DNA of 49,967 nt, taken from NCBI GenBank assembly GCA_025354385.1, contig JANXMZ010000038.1:1-49967 (forward strand), read 5' to 3'. Below, piece after piece: positions 27,173 through 35,700 of this stretch (position 1 is the first letter of the stretch; each line of letters begins with the position of its first letter). The notes under the pieces are model-generated. The model did no database searches and had not been told where the DNA came from. It worked only from the letters and a program-made list of their open reading frames with translations. Both the position numbers and the translations under genes were made by a program. This DNA comes from Bacteroidota bacterium. GTDB taxonomy: Bacteria; Bacteroidota; Bacteroidia; NS11-12g; UBA955.

Positions 27173-27204
27173 TTTGAAGAAGCAAAAACAATGTCGTATT
27201 TTTG
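27173..27204 (+). promoter_or_regulatory. complete Bacteroidota promoter, TTTG-N20-TAttTTTG
   Basis: TTTG (27173-27176), a 20-bp spacer and TAttTTTG (27197-27204) are a perfect match. The ATG at 27214 is 9 nt after the -7 box, so the leader is only a few nucleotides. The TTG inside the -7 box is the first possible start in frame but cannot be in the mRNA. Confidence 0.8.
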
Positions 27205-27213
27205 CAACTTCCT

Positions 27214-27597
27214 ATGATGACCGAAGACCTGATAAAAACCTATTTAAACAGCTTAAGGCTAGACCTGAACTTGTTCAAGGACGCCATTAAAGAAGTAAGT
27301 GAAGATATTATTAAGGAGGGTTATAGCTCATATCCTGTGTTTATTGCTCACCAAGGAGAGGTGAAATTAGGTGAAGTAATACTCGACCGAGAAGAACTAG
27401 GCATTAACTTTACCATTCAGGCCAGTACACTTGAAGAATTTGTCAATAGAAACATTATTAAGCCTGGTAATGTCGATAAATTTAAAGAAGCATTTAAAGA
27501 CCCAGCTAAGTTTTGCTGTATTTTTTTAATTACTGAATTTGGTGGCCAGTTTGTATTTGTACCTTTTGAAATAACGGAAGCTACAAGTCCTGAATGA
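27214..27597 (+). CDS. hypothetical cytosolic protein, 127 aa
   Basis: A 127-residue acidic protein without signal or membrane segment. It starts with two adjacent ATGs right after a perfect promoter. YSSYPVFIAHQGEVKLGEVI and FVNRNIIKPGNVDKFKEAFK are well-formed segments, but I recognise no named family. It overlaps the start of the glycosyltransferase by 4 nt (ATGA), so the two are co-expressed; many Bacteroidota carry small acidic genes ahead of glycosyltransferases, but any functional link is inference. Confidence 0.8.
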   Translation: MMTEDLIKTYLNSLRLDLNLFKDAIKEVSEDIIKEGYSSYPVFIAHQGEVKLGEVILDREELGINFTIQASTLEEFVNRNIIKPGNVDKFKEAFKDPAKFCCIFLITEFGGQFVFVPFEITEATSPE

Positions 27598-28604
27598 AAT
27601 CGGTAGCCATTGTTATACTGAATTACAATACCCAAAAATTTCTAGCAGAATTTTTACCTTCAGTATGTGCTACCAATTATGACAATTTAAAAATTGTTTT
27701 GGCAGACAATGCTTCTGATGATGCTTCTATCGTTTATACCAGGCAGCATTTTCCACAAGTCGAAATTATTGCTTTAGAAAAAAACCATGGTTTTACTGGT
27801 GGCTATAACAGAGCGTTAAAACAAGTTCAAGCAGATTATTATGTCTTGCTGAATAGCGATGTTAAGGTAGATCCCAATTGGATTCAACCCATGGTAGATT
27901 TAGTCGAAAAAAATCATATGATTGCTGCTATTCAGCCTAAATTATTGGACTATCATTCAATCGATAAATTTGAATACGCAGGAGGAAGTGGTGGTTATAT
28001 TGACAAATATGGATACCCTTATTGTCGTGGCAGATTATTCGATACCATAGAAACGGATAAGGGCCAATACAATGATGCAAGACAAGTGTTCTGGGCTACA
28101 GGTGCTGCCTTATTTATTAAGGCCGACTTATATCATAGTCTAGGTGGATTAGACGAAGATTTTTTTGCGCACATGGAAGAAATTGATTTGTGTTGGCGTT
28201 TACAAAATGAAGGTCATTTAGTGTGGGTTTGCCCACAGAGTGTGGTGTACCACGTAGGTGGGGGTACCATGCACAAATCGAATCCTAAAAAAACCTATCT
28301 CAACTTTAGAAATGGGTTGATACTCTTATTAAAGAATTTACCAAGCAATCAATTGTTCCCAGTAATAATGATGCGTTTAATACTCGATCATATTGCAGCT
28401 TATCGCTTTTTATTTAAAGGCAATACTTGCGAATTTAAAGCAATTGCCAAAGCGCATTTTCATTTTATTTTTCAAATTGGAAAATGGTGGAAAAAGCGAC
28501 AGGTTATAAATGATAATAAAGCTTATTACCATGCTGAAGTTTACAGAAAAAGTTTGGTGTGGGCTTATTTTAAAAAAGGGAAGAAAGTATTTTCTTCCCT
28601 GTAA
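27594..28604 (+). CDS. glycosyltransferase family 2
   Basis: A 336-residue GT-A fold glycosyltransferase. VAIVILNYNTQKFLAEFLPS opens the Rossmann-like part, ADNASDDAS binds the nucleotide, LNSDVKVDPNWIQ holds the metal-site Asp, and FFAHMEEIDLCWRLQNEG is the catalytic ED-x-DLC-x-R block of rhamnosyltransferase-like enzymes. It probably adds a sugar to a cell-surface polysaccharide or glycolipid. A C-terminal hydrophobic/basic part may touch the membrane. The last codons also encode a hairpin that can end transcription of the converging gene (28578-28599). Confidence 0.93.
   Translation: MKSVAIVILNYNTQKFLAEFLPSVCATNYDNLKIVLADNASDDASIVYTRQHFPQVEIIALEKNHGFTGGYNRALKQVQADYYVLLNSDVKVDPNWIQPMVDLVEKNHMIAAIQPKLLDYHSIDKFEYAGGSGGYIDKYGYPYCRGRLFDTIETDKGQYNDARQVFWATGAALFIKADLYHSLGGLDEDFFAHMEEIDLCWRLQNEGHLVWVCPQSVVYHVGGGTMHKSNPKKTYLNFRNGLILLLKNLPSNQLFPVIMMRLILDHIAAYRFLFKGNTCEFKAIAKAHFHFIFQIGKWWKKRQVINDNKAYYHAEVYRKSLVWAYFKKGKKVFSSL
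28578..28599 (-). terminator. terminator inside the glycosyltransferase 3' end, for the gene at 28642
   Basis: GGGAAGAAA and TTTCTTCCC form a 9-bp stem with a 4-nt loop. On the minus strand TTTTTTAAAAT follows directly. The hairpin lies wholly in the coding sequence of the opposite gene and 42 nt past the stop of the barrel gene. Confidence 0.75.
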
Positions 28605-28641
28605 AATTTAGTATTGATTCAGTCAACTATTCATAATAGTG

Positions 28642-29334
28642 TTATGCCTTTTTAAACAAAAAAACTTTAACTCCGATATTAATAATAACGCCATTTACAC
28701 CAAATGCCCAGTTACCACTATCGGTTTTATTTGTATTATTATTACTTGTACTAGATGTTTTAAGTTTATTGAAACTTAACAATCCAAGACTGCCATTGAG
28801 AGCAATATTAGATTTAACAAAATAAATAAATCCGCCATTTAACCCAAAAGTAGAGGCATTATTTTTAGTTTCAACAACCGTACTATTACCGCTGTACTGC
28901 GTTGTAGTTACATTGCCTGTACCAGAACCTACACCTAGTTGCAAGCCAGCATACATATGAAATTTCTCTTGATTAATAAAATAATAATTCCCAAAAATTC
29001 CAAATCCAGTGAATGGATTTTCGCTTTTGGTTTCTCTGTTGAGATTTGGCTGAGGATAATTATTAATCTGGGTATTCTTTGATACAATAAATGCTATCCC
29101 TGCTTCCAATTTATCCGAAACAAAATAACTAACCCCCGGAAGAAAAACTAAATTTTTTGTTTTTTGATCCAATGTATTAGAGGTTACACCTGTGTTTAGA
29201 TTTGTTTGGGTATTTTCCTGTTTTGATCCACCTAATCCGAAAGTCCCTGTAAATGCTAATGCACCTTTGGTAAGTTGGGCAAATAGTCCTGTGGACATAG
29301 TTGCCAATAAAACTGTAATAAATATTTTTTTCAT
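28642..29334 (-). CDS. outer-membrane beta-barrel protein, function unknown, 230 aa
   Basis: A 230-residue exported protein: signal about 1-19 (STGLFAQ), then barrel strands (GALAFTGTFGLGGSK, LVFLPGVSYFVSDKLEAGIA, FGIFGNYYFINQEKFHMYAG, LQLGVGSGTGNV, GLNGGFIYFVKSNIALNGSL, WAFGVNGVIINIGVKVFLFK). It looks like an OmpA-type or OMP_b-brl 8- to 10-stranded barrel without an OmpA peptidoglycan domain. Asn/Thr-rich loops suggest surface exposure. It has a full promoter upstream and a terminator downstream, so it is monocistronic. Confidence 0.75.
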   Translation of the reverse strand: MKKIFITVLLATMSTGLFAQLTKGALAFTGTFGLGGSKQENTQTNLNTGVTSNTLDQKTKNLVFLPGVSYFVSDKLEAGIAFIVSKNTQINNYPQPNLNRETKSENPFTGFGIFGNYYFINQEKFHMYAGLQLGVGSGTGNVTTTQYSGNSTVVETKNNASTFGLNGGFIYFVKSNIALNGSLGLLSFNKLKTSSTSNNNTNKTDSGNWAFGVNGVIINIGVKVFLFKKA

Positions 29335-29353
29335 AACTTCATAAATTATTGAC

Positions 29354-29386
29354 CAAAGTTAATTTTTATGTCTTTTAAAACCCAAA
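29354..29386 (-). promoter_or_regulatory. complete Bacteroidota promoter for the barrel gene at 28642
   Basis: On the minus strand TTTG (29386-29383), a 21-bp spacer and TAacTTTG (29361-29354) match both boxes. The ATG is at 29334, 19 nt after the -7 box. Confidence 0.78.
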
Positions 29387-29399
29387 AAAAATATTAATT

Positions 29400-29417
29400 A
29401 ACTATTAATCAATAGTT
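29400..29417. promoter_or_regulatory. inverted repeat in the divergent region, possible operator
   Basis: AACTATT-AATC-AATAGTT, a perfect 7-bp inverted repeat with 4-bp spacer, lies between the barrel gene and the sirtuin gene, just upstream of the barrel gene promoter. It could be a repressor or activator site for either gene. AT-rich sequence gives such dyads by chance, hence low confidence. Confidence 0.3.
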
Positions 29418-29515
29418 TGTATTTTAAATCAAAGATCAAATATTTACATATTGCCATTTAAAAATTCACAAAACCATTTTCATAATTGTATTTTCGAAAC
29501 TTGAATATTATTAGA

Positions 29516-30199
29516 ATGAAAAAAATCACAGTATTGAGTGGCGCTGGAATGAGTGCCGAAAGTGGTATCAGCACATTTCGCGATGCTGGTGGCTTATGGG
29601 AAGGGCATGATATTATGGAAGTGGCCAGTCCACAAGGATGGCGAAAAAACCCTGAACTGGTTACAGATTTTTACAATAAAAGACGCTTACAATTAGCCGA
29701 AGTGACGCCCAATGCCGGTCACCTTGCTTTAAAAGAACTGGAAGAAAAATGTCATGTGCAAATTATTACACAAAATGTAGATGATTTACATGAACGTGCA
29801 GGCTCATCTAATATTCTACACTTGCATGGCGAACTCATTAAAATGCGCAGTACAGTCTATGAAAACGATGTTTATAAAATAGGGTACAATGCCGTTCCCT
29901 ATGGAGAACTTTGCCCTAAAGGCACAATATTACGACCGCATATCGTATGGTTTGGCGAAGCTGTTCCAGCAATTGAAGAGGCCGTTGAAATGGTCTCACA
30001 AGCGGATTTCCTCATTATAGTTGGTACAAGTTTAGAAGTTTATCCTGCAGCTGGATTAATGCATTATGCGCCTGCCAATTGCATAACATACTTGATAGAC
30101 CCCAATAGGCATGAACAATTAAACAATGCTCGTATTCAATTAATACGGAATACAGCCGCAAAAGCATTACCTTCATTAGTAAAAGAACTCATTTTATAA
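29516..30199 (+). CDS. cobB: sirtuin, NAD-dependent protein deacylase (SIRT5-like)
   Basis: A 227-residue Sir2 enzyme. The NAD loop is LSGAGMSAESGISTFRDAGG, the ribose site TQNVDDLHERAG, the catalytic His is in LHLHGEL, and LRPHIVWFGEAVP follows. The YNKR motif (Y-x-x-R) of class III enzymes predicts desuccinylase/demalonylase activity. The usual two CxxC zinc pairs are missing; only one Cys (ELCPKG) remains, as in some compact class III sirtuins. An upstream frame from a TTG exists but crosses a promoter-like TAttTTCG, so the ATG at 29516 is taken. It converges on paaC. Confidence 0.92.
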   Translation: MKKITVLSGAGMSAESGISTFRDAGGLWEGHDIMEVASPQGWRKNPELVTDFYNKRRLQLAEVTPNAGHLALKELEEKCHVQIITQNVDDLHERAGSSNILHLHGELIKMRSTVYENDVYKIGYNAVPYGELCPKGTILRPHIVWFGEAVPAIEEAVEMVSQADFLIIVGTSLEVYPAAGLMHYAPANCITYLIDPNRHEQLNNARIQLIRNTAAKALPSLVKELIL

Positions 30200-30206
30200 T
30201 CTTCAT

Positions 30207-30232
30207 AAAAAAAATAAAATCTTAGTGCTAAG
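30207..30232 (-). terminator. weak terminator of the oxygenase operon
   Basis: On the minus strand a short stem CTTAG-CA-CTAAG (30232-30221) lies 3 nt past the paaC stop and is followed by ATTTTATTTTTTTT. The stem is only 5 bp, so efficiency is uncertain. Confidence 0.4.
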
Positions 30233-30234
30233 TA

Positions 30235-30993
30235 TTACCATTTAGCGCCAGGATGGGCTCTTTGCAAATACTGCATTTCGCATAATAATTGCCCTAAATG
30301 TTCTGTATGCAACCCATTGATACCGCCTTTTATAGCATTATTTACTTCTGGAATAGCAATTCCTGCCTCATCCAAAACATGCGATATCTCCGCTTTCCAC
30401 AATGGATGAATCTCCATCAAACTACAACTTATTCCTTGTGTCATTAAAATCTTATCAGTTGCATTCATCTCGAACAAATCATCGGTAAAACGCCATAATT
30501 CTTCTATAGCCTTATTGCATTTTAATTGACTCTCTTCGGTACCTTTTCCAAAGCGTATAATCCATTCACTGCTGTGTCTAAAATGGTATTTAACTTCTTT
30601 TAAACCTTTGTTAGCCAATGCCCCCAAAGTTTCATCTTTGCTGTTTAACAAGGCTTCATAAAAATGCTTAGCATAACCTGCATACAGCATTTGTTTCATC
30701 ATGGTGCATGCAAAATCGCCATTGGGTTGTTCCACCAATAGATGATTAAAATATTCGCGCTCGCTTCTTAAAAAAGCCAAATCATCTGCCGATTTTTTTT
30801 CATCACCTAAGCTCGCAGCATATTCATAAAAATCTTCTGCCTCTCCTAACAAGTCCAAAGAAATATTGGTGATGGCCAAATCCTCTTCTAAAATAGGACC
30901 ACGACTGCACCATTCTGCTAATCTTTGGGCTAATACCAAATTATCGTCTGCAATGCGCAACGAGAAATTAAAAAGAGCTTCATTAGTTGTCAT
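30235..30993 (-). CDS. paaC: 1,2-phenylacetyl-CoA epoxidase subunit PaaC
   Basis: A 252-residue ferritin-like structural subunit of the PaaABCE complex, which adds O2 to phenylacetyl-CoA to give the ring epoxide. RIADDNLVLAQRLAEWCSRG, GPILEEDLAITNISLDLLGE, LYAGYAKHFYEALLNSKDE and the final HLGQLLCEMQYLQRAHPGAKW match PaaC; length is normal. The subunit stabilises PaaA and lacks its own di-iron site. It is the last gene of the ten-gene unit, 5 nt after paaB. Confidence 0.96.
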   Translation of the reverse strand: MTTNEALFNFSLRIADDNLVLAQRLAEWCSRGPILEEDLAITNISLDLLGEAEDFYEYAASLGDEKKSADDLAFLRSEREYFNHLLVEQPNGDFACTMMKQMLYAGYAKHFYEALLNSKDETLGALANKGLKEVKYHFRHSSEWIIRFGKGTEESQLKCNKAIEELWRFTDDLFEMNATDKILMTQGISCSLMEIHPLWKAEISHVLDEAGIAIPEVNNAIKGGINGLHTEHLGQLLCEMQYLQRAHPGAKW

Positions 30994-30998
30994 AATCT

Positions 30999-31289
30999 TT
31001 AAATATTTTTAGCCCCTTCTGGCATTTTATAAAATGTAGGATGTCTATAAATTTTATCATCTGAAGGGTCAAAAAACTCTGCCTCATCTTCAACAGATGT
31101 AGAGGCAATGGCATTAGATGGTACCACCCAAATCAATCTACCCTCGCCTCTCCTGGTATAAATATCGCGCGCATTTTGCAAGGCCATATTTTTATCGGAT
31201 GCATGGATACTTCCTTCATGTTTAAAAGGACTTCCCCCTTTTTGAATGAATACTTCCCATAACGGAAGTTGATCGTTATTATTTTCCAT
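30999..31289 (-). CDS. paaB: 1,2-phenylacetyl-CoA epoxidase subunit PaaB
   Basis: A 96-residue PaaB, normal length. LPLWEVFIQKGGSPFKHEGS, ASDKNMALQNARDIYTRRGE and LIWVVPSNAIASTSVEDEAE are characteristic. PaaB bridges PaaAC units in the complex. The frame stays open upstream into the end of paaA, but the usual start ME-N-N sits at 31289, 5 nt after the paaA stop, so the long form is rejected. Confidence 0.95.
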   Translation of the reverse strand: MENNNDQLPLWEVFIQKGGSPFKHEGSIHASDKNMALQNARDIYTRRGEGRLIWVVPSNAIASTSVEDEAEFFDPSDDKIYRHPTFYKMPEGAKNI

Positions 31290-31294
31290 ATTAA

Positions 31295-32236
31295 TTAATT
31301 GCTTGTTTGTAATTGATTGTTTTTTTCTGCGTAAGCCATTATCGCCTCTCTTACCCATTTTCCCAAATTGTGAAATTGAATATGATGCGATATTCTTTTG
31401 TGATTACACAAGCCATTCCCTTTTACCACATTCCAAAATTCATCCCAGTTAATAGCCCCAATTTCCCAATGACTTGTTGCTTCATTAAATTTCAAATCTT
31501 TATCTGGTACTGTTAATCCAATAACATAGGCTTGATCCACTGTTTTATCTATGAACTTTTGGCGCAAATCGTCATTGCTCGAACGTTTAATTTTCCAGTG
31601 CATAGATTCTTGTGTATGCCATGAATCTTTATCCGATGGACCAAACATCATAAGCGAAGGCCACCACCATCTGTTCATGGCATCTTGCGCCATTTCGCGC
31701 TGTGCTTTTGTACCTTCCATCATGTGAGCCATAATCTCATATCCTTGTCTTTGATGAAAACTTTCTTCTTTGCAAATTCGCACCATGGCCCTGGCATATG
31801 GTCCATAGGAGGTACGTTGCAAAGACACTTGATTGACAATAGCAGCACCATCTACCAACCAACCAATAGCACCAATATCAGCCCAATTCAAAGTAGGGTA
31901 ATTAAAAATATGTGAATACTTGGCTTTGCCTTCATGCAGTTGTTGTATCATTGTACTTCTATCCATGCCCAAAGTTTCTGCAGCAGAATACAAGTATAAA
32001 CCATGGCCACCTTCATCCTGAATTTTTGCCAACAATATTTTTTTAGCACGCAATGTAGGCGCTCTTAACACCCAATTACCTTCTGGCTGCATACCAATTA
32101 CTTCAGAGTGCGCATGCTGTGTCATTTGACGTAATACCGTTTTTCTGTATGCTTCGGGCATCCAATCCTTAGGTTCAATTTTTTCATCTTGTTCAATTAA
32201 TGAATTGAAGCGGATTAATTTTTCTTCTTCTGTCAT
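31295..32236 (-). CDS. paaA: 1,2-phenylacetyl-CoA epoxidase catalytic subunit PaaA
   Basis: A 313-residue catalytic di-iron monooxygenase. Ligand-bearing helices are visible: [40 protein letters not shown] with an ExxH pair, and [20 protein letters not shown] with the second ExxH. It opens the aerobic phenylacetate route. PaaE, the flavin/iron-sulfur reductase, and the paaFGHIJKZ genes are not in the window, and PaaD is 9 kb away. It begins 51 nt after the TDO stop, the widest gap in the operon, so an internal promoter there is possible. Confidence 0.96.
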   Translation of the reverse strand: MTEEEKLIRFNSLIEQDEKIEPKDWMPEAYRKTVLRQMTQHAHSEVIGMQPEGNWVLRAPTLRAKKILLAKIQDEGGHGLYLYSAAETLGMDRSTMIQQLHEGKAKYSHIFNYPTLNWADIGAIGWLVDGAAIVNQVSLQRTSYGPYARAMVRICKEESFHQRQGYEIMAHMMEGTKAQREMAQDAMNRWWWPSLMMFGPSDKDSWHTQESMHWKIKRSSNDDLRQKFIDKTVDQAYVIGLTVPDKDLKFNEATSHWEIGAINWDEFWNVVKGNGLCNHKRISHHIQFHNLGKWVREAIMAYAEKNNQLQTSN

Positions 32237-32287
32237 AATCTTTATATTATTTAATGATGAATTCAGACTTTATTTAGCTCAACTGAT

Positions 32288-33199
32288 TTAAACATTGCCC
32301 CAGTTTTTTAATTCCTCCTCCGACCATAATTCAGGAAAGAATATTCTGCGTTGATACTTGGGATGCATGTATTTGCGCCAATCGCTTCCACCCGTTGCTT
32401 CGGCATTTCCAAGATATTTGCTAGCAGCGTTATAATGGGCCATCACCCACGATACATTTACTGTATGGTCATAATGACGCATGGCTTTAATCAATGCTTC
32501 ATCTTGTTTTACAACTTCCGGCAATTGTTTAAAACGGGTCCACAAATTAGTGGTGTTATAAGACTCCATTTTGATCAAAAAATCTGCTTTATACCTTTGT
32601 TCAAAAAGAGTAATTAATGTGTTCTTTTTACCCGTTTCATGGTCTTTTCCTGCGGCTTGCCAATACAAATGTTCGTAGGCGTTCTCGTAAGATGTATTTC
32701 TATCTATGTTCGCTCTGAATCTGTAATCGATTAAATTAATCAACTCAGTTGACGAAAATTCGATGAGACGGTATTGCGCGCTTTGAAAACCACTGGCAGG
32801 TGTTAAGGTGTTTCTAAACTTCATGTACTGCTCTTTCTCCATACCATCGCCCATTATATCAAAAGAAGAGGATAGCATATCGAAGTAACGGCTTATACGT
32901 CTTAATCTTTCAGTGAAAAATGTTGCACTTATTTCATTTGCCTCACTCACTTGATCAATCTCCCATAAAATCATTTTAAATAAAATTTCGTTGATTTGAT
33001 GGTACATAATAAATACCATTTCATCTGGCAAAGTAGTGCGCTGCAATTGTAAATTTAGAAGTGCATCTGTATGTATATAATCCCAATAGGTAATAGGTTT
33101 GGCCCACACCAACCCTTCTAAATGCACTTCTGGACTTTGATTAATTGCTTTAAATTTATCTTCTATGCGTTGATATAAATTGATTTGGGCTTCTTTCAT
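32288..33199 (-). CDS. kynA: tryptophan 2,3-dioxygenase
   Basis: A 303-residue heme enzyme that opens the indole ring of tryptophan with O2 to N-formylkynurenine. Features are PITYWDYIHTDALLNLQ, DEMVFIMYHQINEILFKMIL, RNTLTPASGFQSAQYRLIE, the heme-ligand His-255 in SWVMAHYNAASKYLG, and the substrate loop EATGGSDWRKYM. Kynurenine formamidase and kynureninase, needed to reach 3-hydroxyanthranilate, are not present here. Neighbours are a desaturase 12 nt upstream and paaA 51 nt downstream. Confidence 0.96.
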   Translation of the reverse strand: MKEAQINLYQRIEDKFKAINQSPEVHLEGLVWAKPITYWDYIHTDALLNLQLQRTTLPDEMVFIMYHQINEILFKMILWEIDQVSEANEISATFFTERLRRISRYFDMLSSSFDIMGDGMEKEQYMKFRNTLTPASGFQSAQYRLIEFSSTELINLIDYRFRANIDRNTSYENAYEHLYWQAAGKDHETGKKNTLITLFEQRYKADFLIKMESYNTTNLWTRFKQLPEVVKQDEALIKAMRHYDHTVNVSWVMAHYNAASKYLGNAEATGGSDWRKYMHPKYQRRIFFPELWSEEELKNWGNV

Positions 33200-33211
33200 A
33201 TTTTTTTATAT

Positions 33212-34306
33212 TTATACAGGATTTGTCAATGGTGTAATTCCCAACTCCTTTAATCGTTTAATGTGTGAGTATAGGGCATTTCCAAAACTCGATTTTAAGT
33301 TATAAGGCATCCCAAATTCTTTTGCAGTTTGTTCAACTATGGGTGCAATTTCAGGATAATGAATATGACATATTTTGGCAAACAAATGGTGTTCAATTTG
33401 AAAATTCAAACCTCCAACATACCAACCTATTAATTTATTATTGCGCGCAAAATCTGAGGTGGTGTGCAATTGATGCACCAACCAATCTGATTCGATATTA
33501 TGACCCGGAACTGGCTGCTCTGCGCCTTCTACCACATGCGCCATTTGAAATACAAAACTTAGAATGATACTTGCCACCCAATGCATGATAAAAAAACCAA
33601 TCAATATTTGCACCCAAGTGTAATCTGTTAACCACATTGGCAATCCAATAATTACCACAAGATAAATAATTTTTCTGAATACCATTTTTGTGTATTCACT
33701 CGAAAGTTTTTTATTCTGTCCTTTCACCAAACCACTTTTATTATAATTAAATAAACGCGAGAAATCATTGGTAAGCATGGTCAATGTCATTAAACCATAG
33801 AACACAAAAGCGTAAATAAATTGAAAACGATGAAACCATTTCAAGGGTTTATTTTCCGATAAACGGATAGGCCCTTTGGAATCTATGTCTTCATCTAATC
33901 CCGAAATATTAGTGTAAGTATGGTGCAATACATTGTGCTGAATTTTCCAATTTAAAATATTGCTACCAAGCAAGTATAAGGTACCCGAAAGCAATTTATT
34001 AACCCATTGTTTTGGGGAATAAGAGCCATGGCAGGCATCGTGCATAACACCCATACCCACCCCTGCAACGCCAATACCCATTAATACGGTTAGGGCAGTA
34101 GCTACCCATAAATGCATGGGTATACTGAGCAATAAAACATACGGCACTATATACAAGCTAAGCATTATAAACGTTTTGAAAACCATGGCCGTATTAGCTT
34201 TTGTAGAAATATTATTATGTTTAAAATAATCATGAACGCGCTTGCGAAGTGTTTGAACAAACAACTTTTCGTGATTGTCATGAGGGGTAAATTTTACTAT
34301 ATTCAT
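33212..34306 (-). CDS. membrane fatty-acid (acyl) desaturase
   Basis: A 364-residue integral membrane di-iron desaturase. Three histidine boxes are present: HDACH (residues 89-93), HNVLHH (124-129) and QIEHH near 311, the last with a Q typical of front-end (delta-6/delta-5-like) desaturases. Hydrophobic segments lie around 42-85 and in two later pairs. It would insert a double bond into membrane acyl chains using O2. Why it sits in an aromatic operon is unclear, except that all neighbours use O2. The start at 34306, 25 nt after the kmo stop, is preferred over an upstream in-frame start inside kmo. Confidence 0.9.
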   Translation of the reverse strand: MNIVKFTPHDNHEKLFVQTLRKRVHDYFKHNNISTKANTAMVFKTFIMLSLYIVPYVLLLSIPMHLWVATALTVLMGIGVAGVGMGVMHDACHGSYSPKQWVNKLLSGTLYLLGSNILNWKIQHNVLHHTYTNISGLDEDIDSKGPIRLSENKPLKWFHRFQFIYAFVFYGLMTLTMLTNDFSRLFNYNKSGLVKGQNKKLSSEYTKMVFRKIIYLVVIIGLPMWLTDYTWVQILIGFFIMHWVASIILSFVFQMAHVVEGAEQPVPGHNIESDWLVHQLHTTSDFARNNKLIGWYVGGLNFQIEHHLFAKICHIHYPEIAPIVEQTAKEFGMPYNLKSSFGNALYSHIKRLKELGITPLTNPV

Positions 34307-34331
34307 TAAGTATCCTAGGGAATTTATTTTA

Positions 34332-35690
34332 TTATTTAATAGCAGGACTTTTATCAAAAAGATGATGTATTAATTTGTCGATTTCTTCTAATGGTGTCGA
34401 TTCGCTTATGGAATGGGTTTTAATAAAATCTGCGATGATTTCACTTTGCTCATTGCCTTTTTCAAGGGCCACTTTGTATTCTATATCTGTGAATGAAACC
34501 ATGCCATACAAGGGGAAATATTGATTGGGAAATAATTCACTAATTCTGCGTTCAATTTTTTGTTGTAATTGATAAGCAGGGTCGCTTACTTTATCACGCA
34601 TCACTATATAATTCTGAAGCGACAAATCTTGGACAGCATCACCGTTTGGTTTGCGTATTTTTTCAAATTCTTTAAAAATTTCGGACCAATTTTCATGGTG
34701 CTTTCTCATCAATGAAAATAAAACAGAGCAATCTTCGAAACCACAATTCATGCCTTGTCCAAAGAAAGGAACTGTTGCATGAGCCGCATCGCCCATTAAG
34801 GCTAATTTGCCATGGGTCCAAGGGAAACAGCGAATGATGGCAAGCGAAGACAAAGGATGATTCTCCCAGCTATCCGCTACATTGGGCATTAATTTATAAA
34901 AATCAGGAAATACAATTTTGAAAAAACTTTGCACATCTTCCTTATTTTTTAATTCGTTAAAACAAAATTCATGACCCTCAAATGGCATGAACAAAGTACA
35001 TGTAAAAGAACCATCAAAATTAGGCAGGGCTATTAGCATAAATCTACCACGTGGCCATATATGTAATGTTTCTTTTTCTAACTTATAGGTGCCATCCGCA
35101 TTGGCCGGCAACAATATTTCTCGGTATCCATCTGGAATGTAATTTTGCGAGAAATTGAATTTATCTAACCTCTGCATGCCTGCATATCGCGCAGCAGAAA
35201 AAGCACCATCTGTTGCAAAAACAACATCCGATTTGCACTCAGACAATACCCCAGTTTGTGTATTTTTTAAAAAGGTAATACCATTCTCCAAATCAACATT
35301 CACACATTCTTCGTTGAAATGTATTTTGGTGTCTAAATTTGTTTCGGCAATGCTCATTAATTTGGCATTTATTTCTCCTCTAGAAACTGAAAAAATGGCT
35401 TGTCCAATATTGCCATAAGGTTGATATGCTTTTGTGCTATCCAATTGGTGTATGGTGCGCCCATACATCGGAATGGCTATCTTTCTAATCTCATCCCCAA
35501 TGCCCACTTCATCTAAGGCTTTCCAACCTCGGTAAGATGTGGCCAAATTAATAGATTTACCTGCCGACATTTGCATTAATCTCATGTCTGCGCGTTTTTC
35601 AAATATCTGAACTTTATAACCCGCTTTTGCCAAATACAAAGCCCATAAAGAACCAACCAAACCGGAACCAATAATTGTTGCTTGTTTCAT
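34332..35690 (-). CDS. kmo: kynurenine 3-monooxygenase
   Basis: A 452-residue FAD monooxygenase that hydroxylates kynurenine with NADPH and O2. The N-terminal FAD-binding GSGLVGSLWALYLAKAGYKV, YGRTIHQLDS with active-site residues, the FATDGAFSAARY (DG) motif and the GDAAHATVPFFGQGMNCGFE block are all clear. The C-terminal part (after about 380) is polar, unlike the membrane-anchored eukaryotic tail. It is 10 nt after 3-hydroxyanthranilate dioxygenase, the enzyme that uses a later product of the same route. Confidence 0.95.
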   Translation of the reverse strand: MKQATIIGSGLVGSLWALYLAKAGYKVQIFEKRADMRLMQMSAGKSINLATSYRGWKALDEVGIGDEIRKIAIPMYGRTIHQLDSTKAYQPYGNIGQAIFSVSRGEINAKLMSIAETNLDTKIHFNEECVNVDLENGITFLKNTQTGVLSECKSDVVFATDGAFSAARYAGMQRLDKFNFSQNYIPDGYREILLPANADGTYKLEKETLHIWPRGRFMLIALPNFDGSFTCTLFMPFEGHEFCFNELKNKEDVQSFFKIVFPDFYKLMPNVADSWENHPLSSLAIIRCFPWTHGKLALMGDAAHATVPFFGQGMNCGFEDCSVLFSLMRKHHENWSEIFKEFEKIRKPNGDAVQDLSLQNYIVMRDKVSDPAYQLQQKIERRISELFPNQYFPLYGMVSFTDIEYKVALEKGNEQSEIIADFIKTHSISESTPLEEIDKLIHHLFDKSPAIK

Positions 35691-35700
35691 ACTAAATTAT

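Noticed and set aside
31290..31358. Longer PaaB starting inside paaA
   Set aside because: PaaB proteins are about 95 residues and begin near the ATG at 31289; the extra part overlaps the paaA end in another frame.
34307..34357. Longer desaturase starting inside kmo
   Set aside because: The extra 17 residues overlap the kmo end; the ATG at 34306 gives a typical start and a normal 25-nt gap.
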